64,000 nt of DNA, taken from assembly GCA_964019425.1 (NCBI GenBank), contig OZ025802.1:620001-684000 (forward strand), read 5' to 3'. The notes beneath the pieces were generated by a model. That model made no database searches. It worked only from the letters and a program-made list of their open reading frames with translations, and had not been told where the DNA came from. Of this stretch, positions 31,103-43,445 are shown piece after piece; the stretch's first letter is position 1, and each line of letters begins with the position of its first letter. Origin of the DNA: Flectonema sp. DT1601. Taxonomy: Eukaryota > Euglenozoa > Diplonemea > Diplonemida > Diplonemidae. The translations under genes and the position numbers were made by a program.

Positions 31103-32125
31103 TCATAACAGATTCCTTATGCTCGTATGCAGTTCGTCTCTATTAATAGATGAACAACCGTGTAGAAAATGACTTCCAACGGCTTCCACATTCACGAGGG
31201 TTAAATCCAAAGAAGTAAGGGATGAACAAAGGCCTAGAAAACCGTCTCCAACAGCTGAAACATTGCTGAGACTTGATAAGTCTATAGATGTGAGGGATGA
31301 ACAAAGGCCCAGAAAACCGTCTCCAACAACTGAAACATCGCTGAGACTTGATAAGTCTACAGATGTGAGGGATGAACAAGAATATAGAAAACGATCTCCA
31401 ACAACTGAAACATTGCTGAGACTTGATAAGTCTACGGATGTGAGGGATGAACAATAATTTAGAAAATCGTTTCCAACAGCTGAAACATTGCTGAGACTTG
31501 ATAAGTCTATAGATGTGAGGGATGAACAAGAATATAGAAAACCGTCTCCAACAGCTGAAACATTGCTGAGACTTGATAAGTCTACAGATGACAGTGAAAC
31601 ACAAGCTTCGAAGAAATCATTACCAACAGATGTGACGTATTGAAGACCAGGCAGACTGATCTTTGTAACCTTATGAAATGAGGATAAGAAACCATCTGAA
31701 ACGGTCGTGACTGAGGGTTCAGAGTTGCTGAATGAGATGTTCGTAACATCATCCGAGAACCACTCACTGTTAAACTGAAGACAGCCATCCATAGCGAATG
31801 TGGGAGTATCAAGGCAGAAAAAACCGTCCTTATCCCGTTCTCCTCGTAGGAATACCTTCGCTCTCTTTGCAGTATCTGTGAACCATTCCAATCCAAACAA
31901 GCGCAGCACAGATGCATCCAACAGAGAGCCGCCCTCCACTCCGTACGACACCAGTCGACTACCTGCTCGAAGCCGCGATCCTGCGAGAGAAAGCTCAAGA
32001 AAGTCAGCATCGGTACCCCACTCATCAGCTGCAACCTGCAATGCATCCTTCACGAGCGACTCTCCAGAAGCTGTGAAAACAACGTCAGGAAATCCTGTGT
32101 CTGGGAACGTAACCGAAAGTTGCAT
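31103..32125 (-). CDS. Ubiquitin-like domain plus BspA-type LRR protein
   Basis: The protein is 340 residues. Residues about 1-75 read as a beta-grasp, ubiquitin-like domain ('MQLSVTFPDTG', 'LELSLAGSRLRAGSRLVSYG'). Residues about 150-325 are BspA/TpLRR-type leucine-rich repeats of 25 residues with consensus SSLSNVSAVGDGFLxxCSSLTSIDL. Five units are nearly identical at DNA level. BspA-type LRR proteins mediate adhesion or protein binding. There is no signal peptide or membrane segment, so this one is probably intracellular. No clean splice acceptor was seen within 20 nt of the ATG. 'GTTACTCAAG' lies about 15 nt upstream. GC content is higher than in the neighbours. Confidence 0.85.
   Translation of the reverse strand: MQLSVTFPDTGFPDVVFTASGESLVKDALQVAADEWGTDADFLELSLAGSRLRAGSRLVSYGVEGGSLLDASVLRLFGLEWFTDTAKRAKVFLRGERDKDGFFCLDTPTFAMDGCLQFNSEWFSDDVTNISFSNSEPSVTTVSDGFLSSFHKVTKISLPGLQYVTSVGNDFFEACVSLSSVDLSSLSNVSAVGDGFLYSCSSLTSIDLSSLSNVSAVGNDFLNYCSSLTSVDLSSLSNVSVVGDRFLYSCSSLTSVDLSSLSDVSVVGDGFLGLCSSLTSIDLSSLSNVSAVGDGFLGLCSSLTSLDLTLVNVEAVGSHFLHGCSSINRDELHTSIRNLL
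31261..31635 (-). repeat. 75-bp in-frame tandem repeats in LRR gene
   Basis: Five tandem units start at 31261, 31336, 31411, 31486 and 31561. Each is exactly 75 bp and close to identical. Because 75 is a multiple of three, several other reading frames are open across the array, but these are shadows of the LRR gene. High identity implies recent expansion or homogenisation. Confidence 0.95.
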
Positions 32126-32853
32126 TTTACCTCACTTGAGTAACTTACGAAATGTGATGATGAATGGCTTGGAGTATGATGAGATTAACAAACGTGTAAA
32201 ACATATTTCTTCAAACAGACTTCCCCTTTTTTTTTGTTGCACAACTTAGTCCCAACCTATTGAGATTAACGCCACTCAACGGGGCTCTGATATTATCTTC
32301 GCTGTTAAGTAAAAAGTGATAATTAAGTTTTGCTTTAAAAGAAGAAGCAGACAAATCAAAAACAAACAGTGGCTGACTTTAGCTAAACAACACAAGTTCT
32401 GCTTCAGTTTCTGAGTCCACTCAGAACGGGTGTGGATACTTTCCTCGAGATACTTCTGTTGAACAAGAAGATCTACCTGAGTCATTTAGGGTTTAGTGAG
32501 GTGTATCTGTGAAAAACTTAAGCGTACAGTTTTACGCAAACAATCGATAGGGAAAAAAGAAATTCAGTAATTTTTTCACACTACCATATCGAAGAGTTTA
32601 TTCCTTTTTTTTTTCTTTGCTGTCGTTCGTTCGTTCATTTTTTTTTTTTTTTTTTTTTGTGTTTGGTGAAAAACACTTTTTTCGGATATTTTATTTCTTG
32701 TTTTCAAGTTTTTTTTTTTTTTTTTTTTCTTCTTCTTCTTCTCAACATGATATAAACCGAAATAACAGAACACTTATGGTTAATACCTAAGAGTAACGGA
32801 TTATAGAAAATAAACTTTTTTTTTTTTTTTTTTTTTTTCCACCGAATGGTTGC
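32126..32853. other. Intergenic, homopolymer-rich
   Basis: Poly-T tracts lie near 32638-32658, 32709-32728 and 32817-32838. No gene was recognised. Confidence 0.5.
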
Positions 32854-35695
32854 CTACACCTCTTCGAACCACTGCCACCAATGTTGTTTTCCGCCTGCTT
32901 TCATCTCAGCAAGGACATCTTGATGTAAACCCTCAAAGAACTTCTTTGCTTCAAGATCTGCCTTCGAGTAAGGAGCCCTACGTGTTAGTGTAAGCAACAA
33001 GCTGTAGGTTTCAGCAGTTGCTTCAATGGAATTTTCCTTCATGAGAGTGCGAATCTCTTCGATTCTTGCTTGGAAGGTATATATATTGATTTCATGTGCT
33101 TTAGCTTTTCCCAAAGAAGAAAGTGACGTTGACAACGTATCCAGCAGAAAAGACAGAAGCGCATTCACCGTATGAACAGAATGCAAACACCGAAACCGGT
33201 CTTCCCATCTAGCTGCGAGACTTGGCACATCCCTTGGCCCTATTTGAATAACTGCTTTTTTTTGAGGATCAAAATAGCTTCCGCCTTGTCCTCTTGGAAT
33301 ACCAACGGATTTCTCCCACCTCTTCTCAACATATTCGACTTCGGATTTGAATAAATCAAACGCATCATCAATATCACTAACTCCAGGTGTTCCTAACTCC
33401 CAAGGTTTGCTACGGAGATAAAGACTAAAGAATTCTTCTCCATATCCGGTGTCAGGATACGACAACACTGGATGGCCATGAAGATGAGTTGTTTGATTGC
33501 GTTTTGATTCAGATGCGGCATGAGACCCAGAAACACCAACTAAACCATATTCCTCACGCAGAGCCATGTATACGGCATCAAAACCTCTTACAGAAGACTT
33601 GACATGTTCAGCAATTATAAGACGGTCCTCTTTAATAGGTGCTGTACTTGAAACAGTGAGTAGAGCTGTATTTAGATTTGTACAAGGCCATAAATGAGCA
33701 TGTCGCAATGCGATATGTGTGATGTTTGCAATTGTTGACCCGGCACTAGCAGCGGAACCGATGTCAATAATTCTTTCAACGGATGATGTGAACACTTGTT
33801 GAATTGCTGGAGTTCTTCTTAATAATTCTTTTCTAACTGTTGTACTGTTGGTTGTTGATCTCTCAAGGTACTGTCTTGAGAGGTTAACTGCATCAATTTC
33901 AGCTTTCAGAGCAGCTGGTCCCTGTCCTGAATAAAGAGTTTCCACTGCTATCCTCCTGGGCCTTTCAAAGATATCAAGATCACGGCAGAACTCGAACAGA
34001 TTATATTTCCGAAACGGTGATCTCACATTATTCACAGGAGGTAATATAGACATAGGAGCAAAGTATGACAACGCTACTCTAGCAGTGGCTGGAGATAATA
34101 AGGTTCGTTGGTTAACAGGAAGAAATATGTCTTTTTCGATATTACATCCGATTGTGACATCGTCTGCGTGATCAGAGTATTCAGTCAGCTCGATGGGTAG
34201 CGTCATCTCACCGATAATTTCTGATCTGAGAGGAGCAATACGATCTGCGTCATAAATAGATAACATTGATATTGCTTTTAGTGATGATCTGAATCTTTGT
34301 AATGTTGCCTCAATAAGCGACTGTACTGTTGCCCCGTCAAGTCTTTGACTTGTTGCTGCAGCACCCTGTCTGTGGATCATTTCAGTGCAAAGTTCGTTGT
34401 AACTTGATATGCAATGAAGTCTGATATCTTTAATAGTCTGGCGAGATGCTACGTTTTCTTCTTCTGTTAAAAGTTTAGCCTCCCATGTGGGGAGCTGCAT
34501 GCTTGTTAAGGCTTTTCCAGTTTTAGTACTTCGGGGTACAGATCCAGTTATGATTTCAGCACTGGTAAGTTCTGATATTGTTTCTGAATCTTTGATGATG
34601 TGTTTGATATTTTCGTGTGAGATCATCGCAATTAATTTTTTAAGAAGATCTCCTTTCCTTTCGTCACAACGACGCTCTTTCATTTCTGATCCTGAAATCG
34701 ATCTCTCATCTAACCTATTTGATATCTCACCTGACCCGTCAATCGCTGCTTCGTGTTTCTGAAGACTTACTATCACAGTCTTTCTCTCTTTCTCCTCAAG
34801 TAAGAAATCACGATATATTTCTAACCCTTTACGGTCAGTACAATACCCAGCAACAACATTAAGAAGTTCTACAACACGAGCATCAGCAGTTTTAATTGGT
34901 GCAATTTGCTTTGAATCTGGAGTGTCATTAAATTTATTAAAAAACGCTTGGGTTGATTCAGATGACTCTGAAACATCCATCAACGCTTTCTGAACTGCAG
35001 CAGTTAATTTTGCTTCTGGAATGTCAACTATTCGATCAGCAAGCTCATCACAATACTCCTGACACAGCGTGTGCAGCTGTTGTTTTATTTATTTTTATTT
35101 TTTTAATAAGCATCCTGTCAACGACAACAAAAGACAAAATCATACCGTATTACGTATTAAATCTAAAGTGTTAATGTCAGGCTTTGCTCCAGCCTTTGTA
35201 AGTTCAAGATACAAGAGCCATACGTGCTGTTTTTTTTTTTTTTTTTTTTTTATTTACATTTATTAAGAATGTCGTAAAAACAAGTACACCATTGGTTGAT
35301 TAGTAATATAAAAAAAGTCACACCTTACGATTTCCGCGAGTATCAGAAATGCTACGAAATCGTTGAGCCGAAGCTAAATACAAGTTCATAAATGTGGTAG
35401 TTACCGGGATTCCTCTTTCTATCATTTCTAGGTAGTATGGTGTAGCTTCAGCAAAACCAAGACACTGTCTAACCTTGTTAGCGTATTCATCTGCTAAGTT
35501 CCTTTTTGAAAAATCTTTTTCTTCATTCTTGTCCATCTCCCACGGGTCTGATCCCAATTTCCACTTTCTTGGAAGCCATTTTCTTCTCATCGCAACTTTA
35601 TACATGCTCGGATCAATCGCCTGTCTTGGATCAGGCGAGTACTTCGCATTGTACACTTGTTGCGGTAACGCATTTGATATAGAGGTTCGCTTCAT
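32854..35695 (-). CDS. PPR-type protein, three exons
   Basis: The exons are 35324-35695, 35146-35226 and 32854-35076, with introns of 97 nt (GTGTGA..CAG) and 69 nt (GTATGA..CAG) in phase 0. The product is 891 residues. Exon 1 is a basic N terminus typical of organelle-targeted proteins, ending in 'YLEMIERGIPVTTTFMNLYL'. It continues in exon 2 as 'LLYLELTKAGAKPDINTLDL', a clear pentatricopeptide-like helix pair. Another PPR-like unit lies near the C terminus ('RIEEIRTLMKENSIEATAET' onward). The long middle is helical without recognised motifs. PPR proteins bind organellar RNA, and in protists many are mitoribosomal, so a mitochondrial RNA or ribosome role is likely. A strong 3' splice site ('TTCCTTCCCTACAG', exon from 35708) lies 13 nt before the ATG. 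A short out-of-frame ATG intervenes. Confidence 0.8.
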
Positions 35696-36740
35696 GCTGT
35701 CATAAAGACTGTAGGGAAGGAATATTTATTTTAAAAAGAAAAAAATGAATGAATCACATCCCCTGATAAGCGTTGCTAACTTAACTGTAGTATCTTGATC
35801 ACGACTGGAAAAAAGAAAAAAAATTCATATACTCACAACTATTTAAAAACAAGCTAAAGACATATACACAGGATGTTGCACCATACTTTAAGTCTGTGAA
35901 ACCATTTCATAGAGAACGGCAGTTTTTTTTTTTTTTTTTCCTTTCAATTTTGCCTCTTTCACTATAAGTATAACAAACAAACGGGAAAAACGGAAAAATA
36001 GTACGAAGGATTTACCCAAGAGGCTGGTTCTAAAGTATCTGAACGTTGCGGCAAATGATTTAAATATAAACTTCTGGTTTTCAACTTTTTTTTTTTTTTT
36101 TTTTTGCATATTTAGTTTCCCTTTATTATTCTCTTTTTCTTTTTTTTTTTTCCCTTTGTGTGTTTCACAATGAGCTGTTGCTTATAAGGGGTAATTTGAT
36201 ACTTGGGGGAAAAAAGTACTACAAAAAAAAAAGTGGGGGGTGGGGAAAAAAGGAATGGTGAATATGTGTAAACACAAATGTATTGTATCATATTAACATA
36301 ACGATAATTTAACAATCTGTTAAGGATACGCGTTAGTCAACATTGGTGTGTCCACGTGTGTATCCGGTACTTCATAAACTAGATTATGACTTTTGTCTAT
36401 CTCTTACCGAAGATTATCTACCTCGAAGTTCTATGCGTAATAATAATAGTTCCTATATCCAAATATAGTTCTCTATAGTTCAGAAAGTATTCCCTTGGGA
36501 ATGTGTCAACAATACTCGTTTCTTGAGCTATGACCTTTTTTTTTATTATTAGTGATGGTCTTCAGCTCATATGAACTATTTTTTGTTAACGTGTTGTGAC
36601 TTTTGATATGATCGGGAACCGTCTTTTATGATTGGAACCAACTGCGTCTTTCGGAATAGGGAACAAAAAAAATAAAATATATACTGGAGTAGGGGACAAA
36701 CAGAGGGACGGGGAATGATGTTGGAAAGTTTTCTTGCGGG

Positions 36741-36837
36741 GGAAGACTGTTTGATTAGGTTCATACGAATATAAATCTCTGTATTGTATCAAAAGCTCAA
36801 TAATAAAATTAAAAAACTAATGACACAGTGACTAAAG
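36741..36837 (+). repeat. Dispersed copy of the 54-kb tandem repeat
   Basis: About 97 bp match the inside of the 253-bp tandem units at 54,231-54,327 and about 54,484-54,580. Shared words are 'GGAAGACTGTTTGATTAGGT', 'AGCTCAATAATAAAA' and 'TGACACAGTGACTAAAG'. Only a few substitutions separate it from the tandem copies. Confidence 0.85.
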
Positions 36838-38883
36838 AAATAAACAATCTTTATAAAAATAAAATAAAAACGAACATTTCTTAGTAAAATTCTTTATAAG
36901 AAGGTCAAGACAAGGGAGATTTTGGCAGACAAACCGACACCAGGTTGGTGATTTCGGAAATTTTTGCGTTGGAATTAGGGGGATTTTCCCTTATTTGTAT
37001 TTTTATCATTTCCCTTAGATATCTCCAGAAGAAAGCAATTTTAAGTTAACAAGTTTATAGATTTTATTTATCTAAAGTGAAAAATTCTCTCAAAAAGAAG
37101 AAAGAAGAAAAAAAAGATATGACACTGTTGGTATTCACCCTTTTCCAGAAAGAAAGAAAAGAGAGAGAGAAACTTTCCACTTATTTAATTTTCCTTGTTT
37201 GTTTTGCTTGAGTAACCACGAATTACAAATAAAAGAAGTTAACACGCGATTCTACAATCAGCTATGTAACTGACTTTTTTCTTTTTTTGAAAAAAAAAGG
37301 CTAATTAACAAAAGAGTATTGTGAAATCTGCGTAAGTGGAAGTTTTTATTGTAGTGCAAAGCATGAGTGGTTGTAACCAGGGCTGTAGTAAAATAATTGT
37401 TTATTAAATAAAGGGGGGGGGAAAACAAGCTACAGGGGGAATGAAAAAAAACAATCCCTTCTTGTGTTACACGCATGGACTGGTTTGTGGCTACCAGTTG
37501 TGTGTACGTTAAAACAAAACAGAAAAAAAAGTAAATTGGTTTTGAGATCAAAAAACAAAACAATTTTTTTCTGCTTTAAAAAAAAAAAAAAAAAAAAAAA
37601 GAGAACACGTTGGTGTGCAGGGAAAGGGTTTGTCGCCAACAACGTTAGAACACGCATGCCAAAGTAGAACAGGCCTTTTTTGCTTGCTGTTTTGGCCATC
37701 GAAAGAATACGTGTAAAAAGAAAAATTGGAAAAGAAAAGAAACTTAAAAACGAAAAAAAAGAACACCAAAAAAAGACTCGTGGAAGAAAAATAAAGAAAA
37801 AGATCGATCCCATCCGCTTTATTGATTTCAATTGTTCATTCTAATCCTCCTTTTCTGTTTGGCTAAAAAAACAAACTCACCCGATCACTGCAATTAAAAT
37901 TAAAATAAGAGGGGAAAACGGTTAGGGCTCTGCGATATATATTATTATTATGTACGAGGGTGAATCATCATCATCAGCATCATCTTTTTTTTCTTTTTTT
38001 TTTTTTTTGTTGTTGTAGTTGGTGCAAAAAAACAGCTACGATTAATGAATAAAATATCCACATAAAATAGAAATGAAACTAAGAAAAAAAATTTTGGCAG
38101 AAAACCTGAAATCCATGTAAGAACAAAACAGGCAGGCAAAATAGTACCACACCGAAGTAAACTTCAGCCATATTAATGAGACAAACAATAATAAAAACGA
38201 AAAATGCTAAACAAGAACTTATACTTCCCTTCTCCATCTAAAATGTCAGTAGGGATGGAGAGAAAAAAAAAAAGAGGGGGGAAAAAAAAGGAGGGAAAAA
38301 AATACAGGTTATTACCAGTCACTCACAAGACATAATTTGCTACCAGATCCTTCTTTTTTGACTAAAAAGAAAAATAGGATCAGCAACTGCGCTAAAAACA
38401 CATCTTTTTTTTTTTTTTTTTTTCTTCTATCACTTCGACAGGAAATGATTCTTTTTTTTTTTTCTTTCTTTTAAAATCAGAAAACACGAATCCAAAGTCA
38501 GAAGGGATGGAGAAAAAAAAAAAAGAAAGAAAAAAAGGAGCTGAAATTTTGAATTTTTCTCCATGGCTATTGGTCTCCTCCACGACTATTGGTAACACCA
38601 GACTAATTTTCTTTTTTCTTTTTTTTTTTCCTTTTCCCCCCCTCCTCCTCCCTCAACGAAAGCAATTACATTTCTAACAAAAACAACAAACTCTCAGACA
38701 AGAAGCAGCAATCCCGATCCAAGTCAGAGAGGATATCGGATCATGCTATAGAATACAACTAATCAGATTAATAAACTGTTGACTGAAGTGAGAAGTAATT
38801 CTTTGGGAGTCCTCCTATCAGTTTTCGGGTCAAGTAAGTTGTGATCTCTTTTACGATCCGTATGAGATATTATTCATACGACT

Positions 38884-38975
38884 TAGTTAGTATTAATGGT
38901 TATCAGTCAAAGAAGGAGAGAGGGCGGGAAAATTCAATCAAATGCAAAAGTTCGTAGGACAACAAACAAATAATA
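38884..38975 (+). repeat. Repeat family 'TTAGTATTAATAATTATCAGTC', copy
   Basis: It shares 'TTAGTATTAATGGTTATCAG', 'TCAAATGCAAAAGTTCGTAG' and 'GACAACAAACAAATAAT' with pieces at about 48640-48710, 49455-49495, 49552-49590 and 49905-49970. The order is roughly constant, so this is a dispersed family. Confidence 0.6.
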
Positions 38976-39539
38976 TCGGTTATACAGACTTATCAATTAT
39001 GACGCAGAGTGACCAACAATTTTATTTTCGAAACCTTTCCCCAGTCTTCAGTTTCTGCTGAATAAATTGATTTTTTTTTTTTTTTTTTTTTGTTTCCTAT
39101 AAGCATGGATGAATTTAAAAAATATATACTCTGAAGGGACTGATGGAAACGATGCTTTGCCAGTTTTTTTTTTTTTTTTTTTTTTTCTCCTCTCTCATTC
39201 TTTCCATTATTAGGAAACAATTAGACAGGATTCACTATAATAATAGATGCCACTTAGAATATCGAAAACCCTCTTTGATCTCAAAGATTCCTTTCTTTTT
39301 TTTTTTTTATCTTTTTTTATCTTCTCACCCGACGACTACATTATAAATGTTTAAACGCACGGTATATAAATTTTCAGCAGGAATCGTAAAGCGATGGTTT
39401 TTTTTTTAGTCTTGCTACGCAAATATTCTAGTAAAAAGTGAGTCAATAGGAGAAGAATAGGAAAACTCAGCCAAAAAAGAAAAAAGGGGGGGGAAATGAA
39501 GAGAGAGCGAGAGAAATAATGATGTTTTTTTTTTTTTTT

Positions 39540-39709
39540 TTTTTTTTTTGGAAAACTTTCAATTCCACAAAAACAGTTTTCGAAATCGCCCGACTGGTGG
39601 TTGATTATTCTATACTATGTAGTTACATTTCCCAACAGTATAATTATTCCCGGTGGTTCCGAGTGGTTAAAATCTCGGAAACTACTTTTGAGGAACTAGG
39701 AGTTTTCCT

Positions 39710-39742
<33 letters not shown>

Positions 39743-40355
39743 CCACTCCATAGCCTGCGGTTTTCTGTGAATCTCAAGTCAAGACCATTTCACAACCAAG
39801 TAACTATCAGGTTATATATAGCATCTATAATTTTAACTAACCTAGTAGGCAAACAGCCGTACCGCTAAACCAGACTTGCTAATGGAAAGAAAACACACAA
39901 AGAGAGGCGATGCACAAAACCGCAGAACACAGAGTATTGTTGTTTTTAAAAAAGTTAGTTGTAACGAAGCAAGGAAGGAAAAAAGAATTACCACGAATCA
40001 CATGAGATCGTTGATGAAAACTACACAGCTTTTAATTGTTTCTTTTGTGACAGGCTTGTTTTTATTTGGGGCTGGCAAGAAACGAATCCCCCGTCCAAAA
40101 ACACAGGCAACAACACCTGTAGACACGCGCTAGAAGCAAACCGCCAACAATGGCAGTGGCAAGGAGGAAATGAATACGAGGGAAGGGAATCTGGCAAGAG
40201 ACAGATTTTTTGGTAACCTGTCCACCAGTAATGGACTTCTTTTATTGTATTTTTTCTCGAAGTCAAGGAGAGAACAAAAAAAAAAGTTTTCAACCTTCTG
40301 GAAGAACAACGTCAAACAAGCGACGTCTAGTCTTTGCCGCAAAAAAATACAAATT

Positions 40356-40391
<36 letters not shown>

Positions 40392-41420
40392 TCGGACCGA
40401 CAATTCAAATATCACAACCTACACTACTAATCCGTTATATGTGAGGTACCGACCGTCAGATCGATTATAAGTCGGTTTTCTTCCTGAAAATGTGCTTTAA
40501 TATTACCAACTGATACTCTTTCAGTATTGGTTAGGTCATTTACGCAATACCGCACTTTTTTTTCTTTTTTTTTCCAATTTTTCTTTATAAAAACCCAAGA
40601 CAAATAAGAAAACCAATATTCAACCGTGGGAAACCGAAAAAAATACTTACTGTACCGAATATAAAAACTGACTTCTACCTGATCTAAAGCAGCTGAACAC
40701 ACAAAACAAAGCAAAAGAAACAGTTTCTTCTTCTTTTTTTTTTTTTTTTTGGGAAAACTCCTAATTCCACAAAAAATAGTTTGCGAAATCGCATGCCAAT
40801 TTCTCTTATTAAAAAGCCTTACGAAAATAGAGACCTGCGAGATTTCCTGTATCACTGAATTGTAATAAGAAGAAATGGGAATCAGAACGTGATATTAATA
40901 TTAAATGGAAAGCAACTTGAAACTGGCAAAAACGAATAGAGGGACTCTGCCTAAACTATTTGCCAATATAAGAAGATCAACACTTGGTATCGACAAAAAA
41001 TCCCATACGTGCTGTCGAACATGGGGAGAAGCAAAAAAAAAAAAAAAAAAAAGAAACTTGCTAATAAATAAATGGACAATCCACGAAGGTCTCTGGACGT
41101 CACCAGCGAAGTCGCATTTCGAGAGCCGATGATCAACCCCTTAAGAGATACGGTTCAAACTTTCAAAAAATAAGACTTTTGGTACTTAATATGACAAAAA
41201 CAGTAAATTCGGAAGCAGCTGTCACAAAGTTTATGTGAACACGCATGCCAATTTCTCTTATAAAAAGTCTTACAAAAATAGAGACCTGCGAGTTTTTCCT
41301 GTATCACCGAATCGTAAAAAAATGAATGGGGATAACAACTTTTGATACCATTAAAATGGTTTGGCCAAACCTGGTTGCATTACAACAACATCAACCGTGT
41401 TGGGGACAAAAAGGGGGAAA
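39540..41420 (+). repeat. Cluster of diverged dispersed repeats
   Basis: Several words recur. 'AATTCCACAAAAA' followed by 'GTTTTCGAAATCGC' or 'GTTTGCGAAATCGC' lies near 39560 and 40765. 'CGCATGCCAATTTCTCTTAT' followed by 'AATAGAGACCTGCGAG' lies near 40791 and 41240. 'AAATGGAAAGCAACTTGAAA' lies near 40902 and again at 43285. 'TTTGGCCAAACCTGGTTGCA' lies near 41360, matching 'TTCGGCCAAACCTGGTTGCA' near 43325. The pieces occur in overlapping combinations, so they are parts of one decayed longer element. No coding part was recognised. Confidence 0.7.
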
Positions 41421-43274
41421 AAAAAAAGAAAAAAAAAGAAAAGAAAAACTTTTATGGCATAGTTTTCATATTATAAAAAAAAAACTGAACCTAAAATTTC
41501 CTGGAGTGAATCTCGGAAACATGCAAAGGCCGATGAATCGACCCTTTTAAGGGACAGCATGCGGAAAGATACATCCTGTCTTAGTTATGATAAGTTAATT
41601 TTATCACTAAACCTGCGAAGAAGTAAAAAGTTAGATGGAAACTTACTATTGGGAAGTCAAAAGAAATCATCTCAACTAATCAATAAAAGACGCATGGAAG
41701 AATCAGCTTCTGATGGACTTGCATCTTTGAACCCCCCCCCAATGGAGTTTCCTTTTTTTTTTTTTTTTTTTTGCATCCAGACCGTTGTATGGAAGGAAGT
41801 ATAATTGACCCGATAGATCACAGTTCACAATTCCGTTCTCCGTGTTTTATTCCATTTTTTTTTTTTTTCTCTGGTTGCGTCGCTGAATCTAAACCAAACC
41901 AACATCTCAGGTTAAATCGGCCTCAGCGACTGCAAAAATGCAAAAGCGTTTTTGTGTGTGTTCGTAAAGGGTTTTCTGATTTCTGACTAGCAGCGCCAAG
42001 CCCTATGCAAGTGATTCTTTAACCCCATTATACTTCACCCCCTCAGGAATTATCGAACAAGATCAAAGGCTCAATTATACCTTTTTTTTTAAAAAAAAAT
42101 ACCCAGCGTCATTACGTCGAACTTTCGACACGATAAATGCGAACGATTAATTCTTTTCGAAGTCACGCTTAAAACAACATAAATAGTAACTACCGTACAA
42201 TAGCAACAGTAGTAAGGTGGGTTCTTTGATCAGCAGGAAGATTGAAAAAAAAAAGAATTAAAAAAAAGGTTACAACAACAAAAAAAAAAATTTTTTTTTC
42301 TTCCTTTCCTAATAGACTTTTCAAATAAAAATAGGCACAACCGTCATGCAAAAAAATGGGAAAGCGAAATTGGAATACACAAATAACGGGAATCTCTTCC
42401 CATTATTTATGTATTTTTTTATTTTTATTTTTTTTTTTTTTGTACCGATGTAGTCTGAGAAAAGAAACTATTCAGATTGAAAGCCGTTTATTTTTTATTG
42501 TCATGATTTATTTTCCCCCCCCCCCTATGCGACAGGATACAGGAAAATATAAGCCTGATCTGAAAGCATTGTGTCTGAAGACTACACATTCATTTCGTGG
42601 GTTAGTTAGTATAAGTTAGCAGGGGTTTCTATCTCTCGTAGCGAAGACGACTAATTTACCATTTTCCATTTTTGGATCATTTAATGAAAAATATTATAAT
42701 AGCTTTTTTTTCTTTTTTTTTTTTTCCTTCACTGCTTTAAAAAAAAGGATTGTACAAAAAAAGAAACCAGTACTGATTTTTTTTTTTTTTGATTTTTTTG
42801 TTTTTTGTTTTTTGGGAAAACCTAGGATAGAAGCCCATAAAAAGTTTGGAGAAATTCTTCGGTCAGGTTTTCTCTTTTTTTTTTTTCATTTCACAAGGTT
42901 AGGGATGCCACACTCATAGGAAGACAAACACGCTTCATGCTGATATGTGCACAAATCAGTGTGTCTTTCAGAGGTGTAAGAATAGTAGAACGAACCATAC
43001 ACGACGTACAACAATAAGGATACTATTATTGGAAAGTTTTTATCTTTTTTCCCCCTCCCCCCCCCCTTATTCTATTGATTTCTTTCTTTTTATCCAAAGA
43101 AGCCGAGTCAAGCTTCACTTTTAAACTTTTTGTTTAAACAAAAAAAACAAAAACAAAATAAACAACTACAAGCACACTACATGGCATCCAAACAACAAAT
43201 AAAATGTCACAGAAGATAATTTATTTGGGATGACCTTAACTCTATAAAAAAAAGAAGAAGGGAGGTAGCTTGAT

Positions 43275-43445
43275 ACTAATATTAAATGGAAAGCAACTTG
43301 AAACTGGCTAAAACGAGAATAGGGTTCGGCCAAACCTGGTTGCAATATAAGAAAATCAACAATTGGTATCAATAAAAAATCCCATATGTCGAATATGGGG
43401 ATTCGGGGACCACGTACTACAGGTTGAGCGCCCCATCCCCTGTAG
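43275..43445 (+). repeat. Further copy of the 40-41 kb repeat
   Basis: This copy joins the word seen at 40902 ('AAATGGAAAGCAACTTGAAA') with the one seen at 41360 ('GGCCAAACCTGGTTGCA') and with 'AATCCCATA', showing the order of the parent element. It is followed by a short stem (CTACAGG/CCTGTAG, about 43418-43446). Confidence 0.7.

Noticed and set aside
31143-31604. Other open frames, on both strands, across the LRR repeats
   Set aside because: The 75-bp period is a multiple of three, so any stop-free frame stays open. They are shadows of the LRR gene.
31261-31635. Regularly spaced repeats resembling a CRISPR array
   Set aside because: The whole 75-bp unit is repeated without unique spacers, and it codes for LRRs in a eukaryotic gene.
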